A stretch of 64,000 bases of DNA from Pisaster brevispinus (GCA_023634235.1 JAMKCF010000002.1:3373001-3437000); one strand, 5' to 3'; positions 47,718 to 59,983 are shown, counted from the stretch's first letter. The notes: generated from the letters alone by a model not told the origin. Program-made: numbers and translations.

Positions 47718-49464
47718 GGTTATTAATAAAAATCAAAGTACAATCTCAGTCCGTGTTCAGATAGATTTGTGTAAGGGGGAGACACTCTTAAACTCACTGA
47801 TGAGATGTTCTTCAATGCGTGACGACTGTTCTTTGATTTTTGATGTTTTGTTGGCAAGATGTTTGCGTCTTATAGTCAATAAACAATTGTCTACAGTTAA
47901 TAAGTCACTGGTTATGATTTAACACGAGCGTTCATGGCAACTGGCGATATATGTACAGTCCTCCCATGTGACATCAACTTAATTAAAATTATTCTCTGTA
48001 GAGTTGGGCTGCCACTGAAAAAAAGAACAAGAGGAACAACGGCGTTACAATTTGACGATATAAAAACAATTCTGGGAGAACTGCCGTTGAAAACCCCTCG
48101 CTTTGACGAATACATTTATAAAGTTCAAGTCTTGAGTACAGGTTTCTATAGGGCCACCGTCTTTGAAATTTAAAGTGAATTAAATACTACATAGTGGGGG
48201 ATAACAAAAATACCACGGGGATATTAATACACAATCGATATTAAAAGTTGATAGACAGCTAGAAGGCTCCGGTTTCGTTTATCAAATCAAAAAAACAATA
48301 TGTCTGGATTTTGGTTCTTGAAATCGGCAACACCTTATCGCCAATTTTTTTTCTCAGTCCCAGTTTAATCTAAAAACTATTACTTATGCATGCTATGGTT
48401 AACAATACTCACAATTTGTTTTTCAGAAGACAAGTCGAAGTGGAGTCTTCAAAATGCCTGTGTTCTATGAAACACACACGAGATGAACGAGATTTGACGT
48501 TGAAGTCGCCCCAGCGCTGAACTGATGGTAACTGGACTCGTGATCTACTCACAGCCTAATGTGATCGAAAGCAAGCACTGCGCGTATTTATGATAATACC
48601 CATCAAAGACCCAATAAAGTAATACATTAAGTAGGCAGTTACTGCAGTTGTATTTTATTGTTGCTTCATATGAGTTAATTAAAGATGCTGGGTAGCTGAA
48701 ATCCCCAGGGATCGCTGTGAGCCCGCGAAGGTCATATAGTTTATATTGCAACTATACAAATTAAATTAATAGAAAGTGCCCGGAAAGCCTTTCAATAAAA
48801 AAATTACCTTTTGTGTCTCTTTCCAGTAAATCCTGCGCCAGAGGGAGTGGTTTTAGAAAGGTAGTAAAAAAAAAATAATTAAAAAAATAATAAAAATTAT
48901 CAGTCCTTTAATCTGATTAACAATAAAGAAACCAAACAATGCAACCTGTAAATAAATTCACCATAAATTCAAGCTGACAAACCAATAATCCAGAGTGACC
49001 CTAATCCAGAGTTTCAGTTTTCAACGACCTAAATTATTGATACTACTTACTGAGTCAGCTTTTTAAATCACTTAGCAAACAAACTGTGTTATCACATTAA
49101 AAAAAATAATCACTAAATAATGCATTATTGAAAATTCCTATTCGGTGTTTCTTAGAGTTTTGTAAATTGAATCCGGATCGGGTCCGGCCTTGAAGTTTTA
49201 TAAGAATAAAAATAACGATAACCTTAAGTTGATCAACTCTTAAAATGGTTTGGACCACGTGATCTAATGACGCCGAACTCGGATTTAATATAGAAAGTAC
49301 ATAAAAACAAATTTAGGCGGCGTAAGCTAATTTCAATCGTGAATAGTGCATGGCCTTGCTAAAAAGTTCCGTTTAATTTCATCAGAAAAATCAAACGACT
49401 GCCTTTAAATTTAAAGGCATTTTGTACACTCAGCTATAAAAGATTTCACATGACATAATATTTT
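47718..49464. other. Upstream region of the GPCR
   Basis: Must hold the receptor's promoter and any 5' UTR exons (minus strand). The sequence is AT-rich with A runs; no coding exon, element or motif could be assigned. Confidence 0.35.
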
Positions 49465-52435
49465 ATGCTGGTATATGCTCTAGAAGTATCAAATAATACG
49501 CCAGCGAGAAAATGGCGCGAAATAAATTCTGCGCTAAGCTGGGGAATAACTCAAGATCTAGGCATGTTAACGAAACGAAATTTGTACCTGACTCTGCCTT
49601 GGGTATCCCTGCATCCGAAAATCAAGTCTTTAAGATCGCGATGGGCAAGCTTTCTACCGGAAATGACCATCAAGTGGGGCAACTCCGAACGCTCTTCCAA
49701 AGCATCTCCAAAGTATTGCACATTGCTGTCAAAGAGACAAAGACAAAGTAAGGGCGGTCAAATCACCCTAAAAAAATACTGGATTTGCAAAGGTTTTACA
49801 CCATTAAAAAGCCCGTCTCAGGGGCACTCTCTACTGTGAGTTTCGTTTAGGTGAGGATTTTGTAGACGAGGCGAGCGGCCTGGAAGTAGAGCTTCCCAAA
49901 ACACCTCTCTATATACTTGCCTACGTCAACGCCAGCGACAAACTGCCGGCACAAAAAATGGTCCGAGAATAATTATGCGCTAAGCTTGGGAATAACTCCT
50001 GAACTAAGCTTGCTAGAGAAACAAAATTTGTACCAATATCTGCCTTGGGTATCCCTGCATCCAAAAATCAAACTGTCATGGGTCGCGATGGGCAAGCTTC
50101 ATACCGGAAATGATCAGCAAGTGGGGCTACTCCGAACGCTCCTCAAAAGCATCTCCAACGGGATTTTTGTACACAGAGCTGTCAAAGAGACAAAGACAAG
50201 GTAAGGACGGTCAAATTACCCTCAAAATAACACTGGATTTGCACAAGTTTACACCATTGGAAAGCACGTTTCTAGGGCTCACTCTCCTGAGAGTTTCGTT
50301 AAGCTGACGATTTTGTAGGCGAGGCCAGCGGCCTGGAAGTAGGGCTGCCCAAAACACCACTGTAGTACATGCCTACGTCATCGCCAGTGAGAAAATGCCG
50401 GCACAAAAAAGTCCCAAATAAATTCTGCGCTAAGCTTGAGAATAACTCCCGATTTAGGCATGCTAGAGAGACAAAATTTGTACCTGACTCTGCCTTGGAT
50501 ATCCCTGCATCCGCAAATCAAATTTTTAGGGTCCCGGCGGGCAAGCTTAATACCGGAAGTGGCCAGCAGGTGGGGCTACTCCGAACGCTCTTAAAAAGCA
50601 TCTCCAACTGGATTTTTGTACACAGAGCTATCAAAGAAACAAAGACAAAGTAAGGACATTTAAATCACCCTCAAAATAATACTGGATTTGCACAAGTTTT
50701 ACACCATTGGAAAGCACGTTTCTAGGGCTCTCTCTCCTGTGAGTTTCGTTTAGCTGACGATTTATTAGGCGAGGTGAGTGGCCTGGAAGTAGGGCTGCCC
50801 AAAACTCCACTGTATTACATGCCTAAGTCATCGCCAGTGAGAAAATGCCGGCACAAAAAGGTCCCAAATAAATTATGCGCCAAGCTTTTGGAATAACTCC
50901 CGATCTAGGCATGCTAGAGAGACAAACTTTGTACCAATATCTGCCTTGGGTATCTCTGCATCTGAAAATCAAACTTTCAGGGTCGCGGCGGGCAAGCTTC
51001 ATACTGGAAAAGACAAGCAGGTGGGGCTACTCCGAACGCTCTTCAAAAGCATCCCCAGCGGGATTTTTGTACACAGAGCTGTCAAAGAAACAAAGACAAA
51101 ATAAGGACGGTCAAATCACCCTAAAAAATACTGGATTTGCACAAGTGTTACACCATTGGAAAGCCCCTTACTAGGGCTCTCGCGTCCGTGAGTTTCGTTA
51201 AGCTGACGATTTTGTAGGCGAGGTGAGCGGCCTGGAAGTAGGGCTGCACGAATCACCACTGTATAACATGCCTACGTCATCACCAGCAAGGAATTTCCGT
51301 CCGAAGAAAGATTTGAAACCAAATCTAGGCTAGATTTGATAATAACTTCTGAACTAGGCATTCTAGAGAGACGAAATGTGTACCTGATTGTGCCTTGGGT
51401 ATCCATCCATCCGAAAATCAGACTTATGGAGCCACTTTGCGCCATCTTCGTCCGGGAATGGCCTGCAAGTTAGTGGGTCAACTCCGATTGCTTTTCGAAA
51501 GCACCTTCAACGGGATTTTTGTACACAAGGCTGCAAAAGAGAGAAATAAAATACAACGATAGTCAAATAACCCCCAGAATAACTCGGATTTACACGACTT
51601 TTCTAACATTGGACAGCCATTTTTAAGGGCCTGTCCTCGTCGTAATTTCGTGTCTCTGAATATTTGTGTAGACAGAGCTAGCGGCCATGGAGTTGGGCTA
51701 CCACCAACGGCCTATTAGCCCACCGGGGCTGCGTATCAACACTAGCAAGACAATTCCGGCCTAAAAATTATTTGAAACAAAATCTGCGCTGTTTGAAATT
51801 AACTCCTGAACTACGGCATGCTAATGAGACGGAATTTGTACCTGATTGTGCCTTAGGTGTTCCTGCATCTGAAATTTAGACTTTTGGGGCCACTTTGCTC
51901 CATTTTCGGAACGGAAATGGCCGACAAGTGGGGATACTCCAAAAAAAGTGCTCTTAAAAAGCATCTTCATTTGGGATTTTTGTACACAGAGCTGCCAAAG
52001 AGAAAAATAAAAAACAAGGACAGTTAATTCATCTCCAGAATAACAAAATTATGATCTGCACAAGTTTTCTACAATTGCAAAGCCATTCTCAAGGGATCTG
52101 TCCTCGTCTTGGTTTCGTTTCATGACGTTTTTGTAGGCGGTGCGAGTAGCCAGGCAGAAGTGCTACTACCACCGCGACATTAGCCCACCGGGGCTGCGTA
52201 TCAACACCAGCAAAATTTCCGGCCGAAAAATGGCTTGAAACAAAATCTGCGCTAAGTTTGATATTAACTCTTGAACTAGGCATGCTAGAGAGAATCAAAA
52301 ATTGTGCCTGACTGTGCCTCTGCAGTATTCCTGCATTCAACAACAAGACTTTTGGGGACACTTTGCGCCATCTTCAGACCGGAATAGGCCGGCAAGGGGG
52401 AATACTCCGAACGCTCCTCAAAACTATAAAATGGG
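49465..52435. repeat. Tandem array of a ~450-bp unit, about 6.6 copies
   Basis: The marker GCGCTAAGCT (or its variants) recurs at 49531, 49977, 50427, 50877, 51327, 51786 and 52250: steps of 446, 450, 450, 450, 459 and 464 bp. Shared phrases in each unit include CTAGGCATGCTAGAGAGAC, TGCCTTGGGTATCCCTGCAT, CTCCGAACGCTC, GGATTTTTGTACACAGAGCT and GAGTTTCGTT...GACGATTTTGTAGGCGAGG. The first four copies are close to each other and carry HindIII-type AAGCTT sites; copies 5 to 7 are more diverged and longer. Short open frames (about 95 codons) in several copies shift frame between copies, so coding is unlikely. The array sits between the divergent GPCR and SDHB genes. Confidence 0.85.
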
Positions 52436-54845
52436 CGTGGTAGGACTATAACGGCGTTCGGCATTACAGTACGTGCACTTGTGGTCGGCATGACGAATTC
52501 CATTGTGCAGCAGGCGCAACTAGATGGGGGAGCTCGTGCTGAAATGTGAAGTATGCACTGGACGCCTTTTCATTCGGCCTTTCCTTGGATGTAACAATAG
52601 ACAAGTGCGGACCACGGAGGAAGTGCAGACATTGAGCATTGCTATGAATTATATAACAAAATATTTGCCGACCTACTTGGCATTCAAACGTTACACCCGT
52701 TCCAACAATAGGGGGAGCTTCAGTTCCTTATCTCGTACCTCGCGGAGCTGATGCGATCTGTTGTCAGTAGGTCCGGTGAAATACCGAATTAAAGCATAAT
52801 CGTTTTGAACAATCGGGGATGTAATGCAACTGTAGTTTACGCAACAGAAGAGTTTAGGTCTTTTTGTCAAACAAAACTACATTTACGTGGTGATACAGGC
52901 GTCCACTTAGCACGACAATTTAAATATCCCTCGGTCACGAGACACACATACAGTAAGAACTCGGAATATCAACAAGATACATGATGTTATAAAGCAATGT
53001 TTAAAAAAATCATGTGGACCTTAAACATTACTGAATCAAAAGCGGACCGAGTTTGCCAAGGACAAACTCGGGCGGGCCTCCATGGGTTTATTTTCACCGG
53101 TTTTAAAATAAGTAGTTTTCAACATGATCTTTCTTATCTGATCAAAAGTTCGTGGGGCTACAACACTCACACGTATGTGGTTTAGGGCGTCACTGAATGT
53201 GAGTTTACTGACACAAATATCTACACAATTTCGCAGGTTCTTGTTTATAATGTGAAGTATTTGGGGAAAAGTGTTAAATGTTATAATGAAAGCAAATTAG
53301 AATCATAAAAAAATTACCAAATGTATCTTTAGAAATTGAATGAGAAACAGTATAGGACTGTCTAACTGCTCTTCGGCATTTCTGTTATTTGACACCAGCA
53401 GCAGGCTTGTGGGTCAGGATCGCTGGCCTTTATAGGGAAGTTGGCAGGGGAAGTGTAGTGCAACTACTTTACTGATCAAGAACAGCTGATAAGACTCACA
53501 GTGAAATCAGCGAGTAGAATTCGGAGATTTTGGCTGATGGGAAATTCACGTGCTGAAACTGTTGTCAAAGAGTGAAATCAAATTAATCAGGTACTTCGCA
53601 TGAGTTCTCGCTCTGGAGTTCATGTCTCGCTAGCGCGTGGCTTGCCCCCGTACGTTGCACGGGGCGCGTACCAGGTGCCTTTTCATTTAGAGCCCATTCA
53701 CATCGTCAATGTGGTTTTTTTTAATTGTCTCAAACGAAACATATAATTTTAGACCAAAGGTCTCCAACATCTGTATAGTTTTCAATGTTTTTTTTCTGGC
53801 TTAAACAAACTTTGTAGTTTAATCGGGAAATAAATTGACGATCTTGGCCAGTTTGGGTACTTTTTTCCCTTCTTTTTCGTTTGTTAATTTAAAGGCCCCT
53901 ATACTTCTTCTTCTTCTTTTCGATTTTCATTTATTTCTTGAGACCAACCCACCCACAATTTCCAGCGGCAAATGTCTGTCACTTGACCCTATAAGAGAGT
54001 AGATAACGCTACTTTCTCATGTGCGTGCTGCGTTAAATTTATCGTGCTACTAGCCCCCTTTCCCAGTCATGCTGTTCCGCCCCAACTTGACAATCGTTTG
54101 GTCCCAACTTGAGTGTTAAAGTTGGGGGTGTCCCAACTATTGTTGGGATCGCCCTTCGAGTTCAACAGGATAACCGTGAATCGTGATTGATTTATGCGTG
54201 GATTGCTGTGTGACACTAAGACGTTACGATATAGATGTTTTATTTCAAACCCGCATCTCAAAAGTGATGATGGCCTTTCTCTCGGAAAACTAAAATTCTA
54301 ATTAAATTAAAATATTCTCAAGTACTAGTAGTAGTGGTCTTAATAACTTTCACATTCATGACTTGGGGGACGGACTCGGGCCGGACATTACATCACAGCT
54401 ACTCCTTGTGCACAAGAAACCGGTATAGTTTACCAGCGAAATAATCACACGCAGGGCACCAGCGTACTATTAGTTTTGTAATGAACTTCCAGCTATTTAC
54501 TACCCTGTAGTTGGTGATAGAAAATCATACCACTTACATTTTGTTATTTCATTAAAATGAGATCTAACTTTGAAAATTAAAAAGTAACAAACTTTTAAAC
54601 CTCGAAAGGTTACTTATGTTCTTAAAAAAAAAATTAAAATGTAAAAAAAATTAACTGAAGTAGTGTTAGTAAAAATTGACATCATATACACGTTATGAAA
54701 AATACAAAACGTAAGCGAAAAATGTACACTACAACACTTGTGTAACGCATGTAGGTCACGTAAGTGGTGAATTTTAACGTTATAACCTGGAAAGTGCTCT
54801 TGATTGATCATTTTGTGAACCGTTTTAAAGTAAATTTCAACAAGA
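52436..54845. other. Intergenic region upstream of SDHB
   Basis: Starts with CTATAAAATGGGCGTGG just as the tandem array ends. Includes a GC-rich patch with a CCCCGT...ACGGGG hairpin (53647-53662) and, at 54076-54150, a short run of CCCAACT[A/T]TNGTTGGG-type words related to the SDHB intron 3 repeat. SDHB promoter elements could not be identified. No gene recognised. Confidence 0.4.
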
Positions 54846-57800
54846 ATGGCGTCTCTTTGTTTTGGTAAAGGCTTTCAGCTCGCTTCCAGACAAGTTGCTC
54901 TTCTATCATTTCAGGTAAATGTGTAATTTCTGACATTTTGTTCGTGTCGGTACTGCAGTGCAAGCAGTGTATTAGTTTACACTGTAAGTGTAAACTCACT
55001 GTTCAACAACAACAGTCGGTCCTACTACTTGCCGTCAACTCGCCGACTTGCCGTCAACTCGCCGTCAACTCATTTTCGTGCCGTCAACTCATTAAATATA
55101 CATCAAAAAATTATAAATGGGGCATGGAAGTGTTAAATCTGGGCTAAACTACATATTTCTTATGGTTTTCGGTACAATTTCATTTACAAAAACGATTTTG
55201 TGTTGATAAATAAATAGTATAAACGCTTAGCCGTTGGCCGCAATCTTTCCTTTTCACGGAGCTTGGACTGTACCATTCATGGTATGGGTGTGAAATGCAA
55301 GTATCAAGCTATGGATGGACATCAGAGGGCGCTATATTTGCTGCGTTTATACTATTTATTTATCAACACAAAGTCATTTTTGTAAATGAAATTGTACCGA
55401 AAACCATAAGAAATATGTAGTTTAGCCCAGACTTAACACTTCCATGCCCCATTTATAATTTTTTGATGTATATTTAATGAGTTGACGGCACGAAAATGAG
55501 TTGACGGCGAGTTGACGGCAAGTCGGTGAGTTGACGGCAAGTAGTAGGACCCACAACAGTCGATAGTGCAGACTTTGAATCGTCCAAATCGTTGTTGAAA
55601 TCGGTCAAAAGGGAACGGACCTTCAAACCTCAAACGCATCAAAAGTGAAAACTATTTTTAAATGATTATTTTTACTACATAGCATTATGAATAACTTTAA
55701 ACTGTAGCTGTAGTGCATTTTTGTATACCAAAATGAAAATGTCAGCCATTTTTTAACTTGTTAGTTTTTCAGCATTTCTACATGAATTTTAAATTTGACA
55801 TAGGCCTAGAGTAGTACATGTAGTTATTTTGTGTTCTTTTAGTTTTTAGATTGCCAGCGCCAGCTAACTTATTTTAAGCTGGCAGATCGTATACAGTACA
55901 GTTGATGCATACGCAAGTAGCCAACAATATTATTGTTACATAATTTATGTATTAAATTATTAAATGGCAAGTATTTTCAACCACTGCTGTGTAGCCCAGT
56001 GGAATTGCTCCTGCCCTGCCCTTGGCCTGCTTATCAACCGACATGCTTCACCCTTGAATCTCTGCTGAGCTCATTCATCTCTTTTTCATCGCGGAAATAA
56101 GAATATTCTTCTTCTGTTATTACAAAATTGAATCCAACATTTTTAATTAAATCTATAGTAACTATTTACTTTTACTTTTTCTGATTTGGGACTTATAAAA
56201 TAGAGTTCAAAATTTGTATAAAATACTTCACAATGACAATGTTGTAGAGGAACATTTACCCATGTACCCATTTACCCATGTACCCATTTACTGCAGGGTG
56301 AAGAGAAGTGTCTTGCTCAAGAACACAAGTGTCATGGCTGGGATTCTTACCCCCCCCCCCCCCCCCCAGTGACCTAACAACCAGAACTTGGTTCATGTGC
56401 CCTAAGCTAAACTGCAACTCGGTCATACTTGACAGCACCACAAACAAATTTCATGGAAAATGTAGTACTAGTAGAATAATAGCATGAATGTTGATATTCG
56501 TTTCATTGATTTTCATTTATAGGCAACACGCTCAGCTCAAGTTGCAGCAGCCACCAAAGCAGAAGAACGTCTGAAGAAATTCAGTATTTACAGATGGGTA
56601 AGTATTTTCAGATGGGTACCACTTCCATTTTTCCAAGTCACCCAAAACAGTCATTTTGCATGTTCAGTGCTGCTGGAAGTGACAGGAGATTCTGTCACCC
56701 CACCCCCCCCCCCACGAGATGGGTAATTATTTAAAACAACAACAAACCACCAAAAAGCTTTATTACAGACCCAGCTCAATCCCTAGACCCAGTAACTGGT
56801 GCCAGTACTCCTTTTCCTCTCTATTTTACATCTTTAGTCGTAAGAGTCCCAAAAAAAATTATGGAGCACAGCGCCCCAGTTACTGGGTCTACTCAATCAA
56901 TCCCCCCCCCCCCCCAAAGAAAAAACACAAAAACAAAAACAAAACATGAACTGTACTTGATGATGTATTTTTGTTAAGACAAATTTAAGAATTTAGTGAT
57001 TAAAAGTTTACAATTCCCCCCCCCCCCAGGACCCAGATAAGGCTGGCGACAAGCCAAGAATGCAGACATATGAAGTAGATCTTGATGCGTGAGTATAAAT
57101 GTTTTGTCCAATTTAAGTCTTTATTTAGTCCAGTGTCAGTTTATGTATTTCAATCTTTTATTATCTGCTAATTATTAAGATGTTCCACCACCAACTGTGG
57201 AATTTTCCCAACTGTAGTTAGAAAGATCCAAACTATAGAGAGCATCCTGACTATAGTTGGGACAGGATACTTGAGATCTACCCAACTTCAGTCAGGATCA
57301 TGTTAACTGTAGTTGGGATCTTCTCGGTAGTTGGAGTTGGCCCAACTATTGTTGGGATTGTTCCAATTATAATTGGCCAAACTATAGTTTGTCCAGGCCC
57401 AACATTAGTTGGGCTAAATATATAATAAACAGTATTGAGTGGTATTTAAGTTGTTCTGCCTAGGTAAGATTAATGTAAAGGGATCATGTTTTCTTTTTAT
57501 CTCTTTTCTAGGTGTGGGCCTATGGTATTGGATGCACTTATCAAGATCAAGAATGAAATTGACCCCACATTGACCTTTCGGAGGTCATGTCGGGAGGGCA
57601 TCTGTGGGTCATGCTCCATGAATATCAACGGAACCAATACACTGGCTTGTATATGGTGAGTCTAGTGAATGTTTGCTTAAAAGTTCCTGTGCCGCAGACG
57701 TCTTCTAAAAAATGTGAATTCCTAATTTTGATAATTCTAAAGTTATATAAATGTTTTCGTTGTTATGATTTCAGTCGAGTTGATTCCAATCTGAAGAAGG

Positions 57801-59921
57801 CCATCAAAATCTACCCACTTCCCCACATGTACATCATCAAGGATCTGGTGCCGGTAAGTCCAAGATCATAACAGTGGCTTCTTATATAGTGTTCAAGTAC
57901 ATCAGTCAGTGATGCTCATGACACTCCAACATTATTACCCCTGGTCACTGGGCCATTAAGTTCATTATCGGCTCCTGAGTAGTCGAATCTCACCTGAGTA
58001 GTCAGTGGGGTGTTTTCCCACAGGTCTCGGGAAAGCACCATGTATACAGTGCTTATCACACATCTGTGCGAGGGTAAAACCAATATCATAGACAAACCAA
58101 AGTCCATTGGGTGCAGGAGTTGGATGGATTGAGTGAAGTACATGTTCATAGAAAGTCTGTCAGACTCTGTTCATGCCCATTGATTTTAACTCGAGAATCT
58201 TCTGACTTTTACCTCTTTTGTTTTTTTGACAGGATATGAGTAACTTTTATGCTCAATACACATCAGTAGAGCCATACTTGAAACGCAAGGAGAAGGTCGA
58301 GTACGGCAAAGAGCAGTATATACAGTCCATTGAGGACAGAGCTAAACTGGTGAGCAGGAACACTCCTAAGTTTATATTAAAAGGGTACCAACCAGAAACC
58401 TTTCAACTGAACTGGTTGTGTTTAGTGCAACAGCTATGCACAGAATTAACTGTGTAAGTGCATTCACCATGAGATATCACATTGCAGGCTGGCACAGTTT
58501 ATCAATCATTCAAAACCTCAGTGGATGGTTTTGAATGGTCGAACAGTAGGAGGGTTGACTGAGTACCGTTCATGCATTCACCACAAGATATTGTTGGCTG
58601 GCACAGTGCAATATGTCAAAACCACAGTGAATAATATTCAGACAGTAGGAGGGTTGACTTTGTACATTGTAGATGCATTCACCACAAGATATGGTTGGCT
58701 GGCACAGTGCATCATTGAAAACCACAGTGAATAATATTCAGACAGTAGGAGGGTTGACCTATGTACTGTGTAGATCATTCACCACAAGATATTGTTGGCT
58801 GGCACAGTGCGTCACTCAAAACCACAGTTGGATGATGTTGAGTGGTAAGATAACTCGGGTTTTTAGTAGTTTTGTTTGTTCACTTTTTCCCACCAGGACG
58901 GCCTGTACGAGTGTATCCTGTGTGCCTGCTGCAGTACCTCCTGCCCCAGCTACTGGTGGCATTCCGATAAGTACCTAGGCCCGGCTGTCCTCATGCAAGC
59001 CTACCGCTGGATGATTGACAGCAGAGACCATTACCAGACGGAGCGCCTGGCGAGGATGCAGGATTCTTACTCCGTCTACAAATGTCACACCATCATGAAC
59101 TGCACTAAGGCATGCCCAAAGGTAAAGGCTTCTGTCTGTACCTGCACCATCTTTGTTGAGTACCCTGGGCATGATTGTACATGTGTATGTATGCATTGTA
59201 TATGATACACAGAAAGGGGCCTGACTATTCTTCCCATCAACCTTATTATGTATACAATGCCCGATATTGGGCAGAGGGTGTCCCCCCCTAATGTTTCCAT
59301 ACTTTACCACACTAATTTCCTCTTGTACAGAAGTACCCCCCCCCCCCCTTAAAATCCTGTTTATAAGAATTCCCAAGATTCCAAGCACACAATGAAAACA
59401 CTATAGAGGGGGGGTACACCATCCCCCATATCGAGCACCATTTGTCATTATGGTGAAGAGTAGCGTCAGTTCAACTCCAACCCAAGCAATATGGATTTTC
59501 TCTTAACAAGACTTTTTTTTTTGGAGGGGGGGGTGCTGAGTAAACAGTGCTTTACACACATTAGTGTAAGGTAAAACAAAACTAATATTCTTTATCCCTG
59601 ATGCAAATTAAACATATTTAGAAATGCTCATAACAGTTGTTTGAAATTGAACATACATGTACATGTCTAGTCAGCAGTATTGGAGCCAATAAAGTGGATA
59701 ACCCTTGTTGTAGATACCCTGGTATGTCAATGAGGTAAACCAACAGACTTCATTTTTGTCAGCAGAAATAAGACTTACATTTGTTCAACTTTCTCGGCTC
59801 GCTAAGTTTAGACTTGCTTTCTCTTTGATTTCAGGGGTTGAATCCAGGCAAGGCTATCGCCGAGATCAAGAAGATGTTGTGTTCCTTCAAGAAGAAGGAC
59901 TTACAGCCTGCCAGCGCGTAG
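54846..59921 (+). CDS. SDHB: Succinate dehydrogenase iron-sulfur subunit, mitochondrial, 8 exons
   Basis: Exons 54846-54914, 56523-56597, 57030-57088, 57512-57655, 57775-57853, 58233-58349, 58897-59121 and 59835-59921 join to 284 residues (human 280). It is the electron-relay subunit of respiratory complex II, passing electrons from FAD in SDHA to ubiquinone at the inner membrane. A basic mitochondrial targeting sequence spans about 1-35. The [2Fe-2S] ligands are Cys94, 99, 102 and 114 ([13 protein letters not shown]...LAC). [12 protein letters not shown] supplies Cys187, 190, 193 and 197; Cys244, 250 and 254 complete the [4Fe-4S] and [3Fe-4S] clusters. PSYWW of the quinone site is intact. 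The first HSC20-type motif IYR (FSIYRW) is present; the second, LYR in human, reads VYK. The exon 4 donor is GTGAGT after LACI(TG), giving LACICRVD against human LACTRRID. Confidence 0.97.
55018..55552. mobile_element. Fold-back MULE-type MITE in SDHB intron 1
   Basis: Two inverted arms of about 210 bp (55018-55228 and 55343-55551), starting GGTCCTACTACTTGCCGTCA, differ at only about four positions and flank a unique 115-bp centre. The 9-bp direct repeat ACAACAGTC lies at 55009-55017 and 55553-55561. Each arm holds four or five copies of GCCGTCAACTC near its tip. Long arms plus a 9-bp duplication indicate a Mutator-like non-autonomous element, and the near-identity of the arms indicates recent insertion or arm homogenisation. 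It carries no transposase. Confidence 0.85.
56255..56350 (-). mobile_element. SINE fragment in SDHB intron 1
   Basis: In reverse it reads GAATCCCAGCCATGACACTT, GTTCTTGAGCAAGACACTT, then AAATGGGTACATGGGTAAAT: box B remainder plus body of the tRNA-headed SINE family. A run of 18 C residues (56350-56367) abuts its 5' side. Confidence 0.65.
57195..57425. repeat. Self-complementary CCCAACTATAGTTGGG minisatellite, SDHB intron 3
   Basis: About ten degenerate copies of CCCAACTATAGTTGGGAT-type units in 230 bp. Each unit is its own inverse complement, so every copy can fold into a small hairpin. Related, shorter runs occur at 20483-20590 and 54076-54150. Confidence 0.75.
58455..58850. repeat. Minisatellite of ~100 bp, four copies, SDHB intron 6
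   Basis: Anchors GTAGGAGGGTTGAC at 58546, 58645 and 58745, and GGCTGGCACAGT four times (about 58490, 58593, 58695, 58797), give a ~100-bp period. Each unit reads CATTCACCACAAGATATTG, TTGGCTGGCACAGTGC, AAAACCACAGTG, then GTAGGAGGGTTGAC. The open frames that cross it are repeat artefacts. The family also occurs, reversed, in nucleolin intron 15. Confidence 0.85.
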
Positions 59922-59983
59922 AGACGGTGTTCTGTTCACTCCAAGACATGACTCATTCTCTCTGCCCCTTTCCACCCCGCGGG

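Noticed and set aside
47797..47835. Hammerhead ribozyme core (CTGATGAG)
   Set aside because: No GAAA after a stem and no matching third stem around it.
49465..52435. CRISPR-like or tRNA/rRNA tandem gene cluster
   Set aside because: Units are ~450 bp with diverging sequence, no repeat-spacer layout, and no tRNA boxes or rRNA motifs were found.
52524..52751. Small gene at 52.5 kb (MGELVLKCEVC...)
   Set aside because: No domain, splice partner or conserved context; the single CxxC is not enough.
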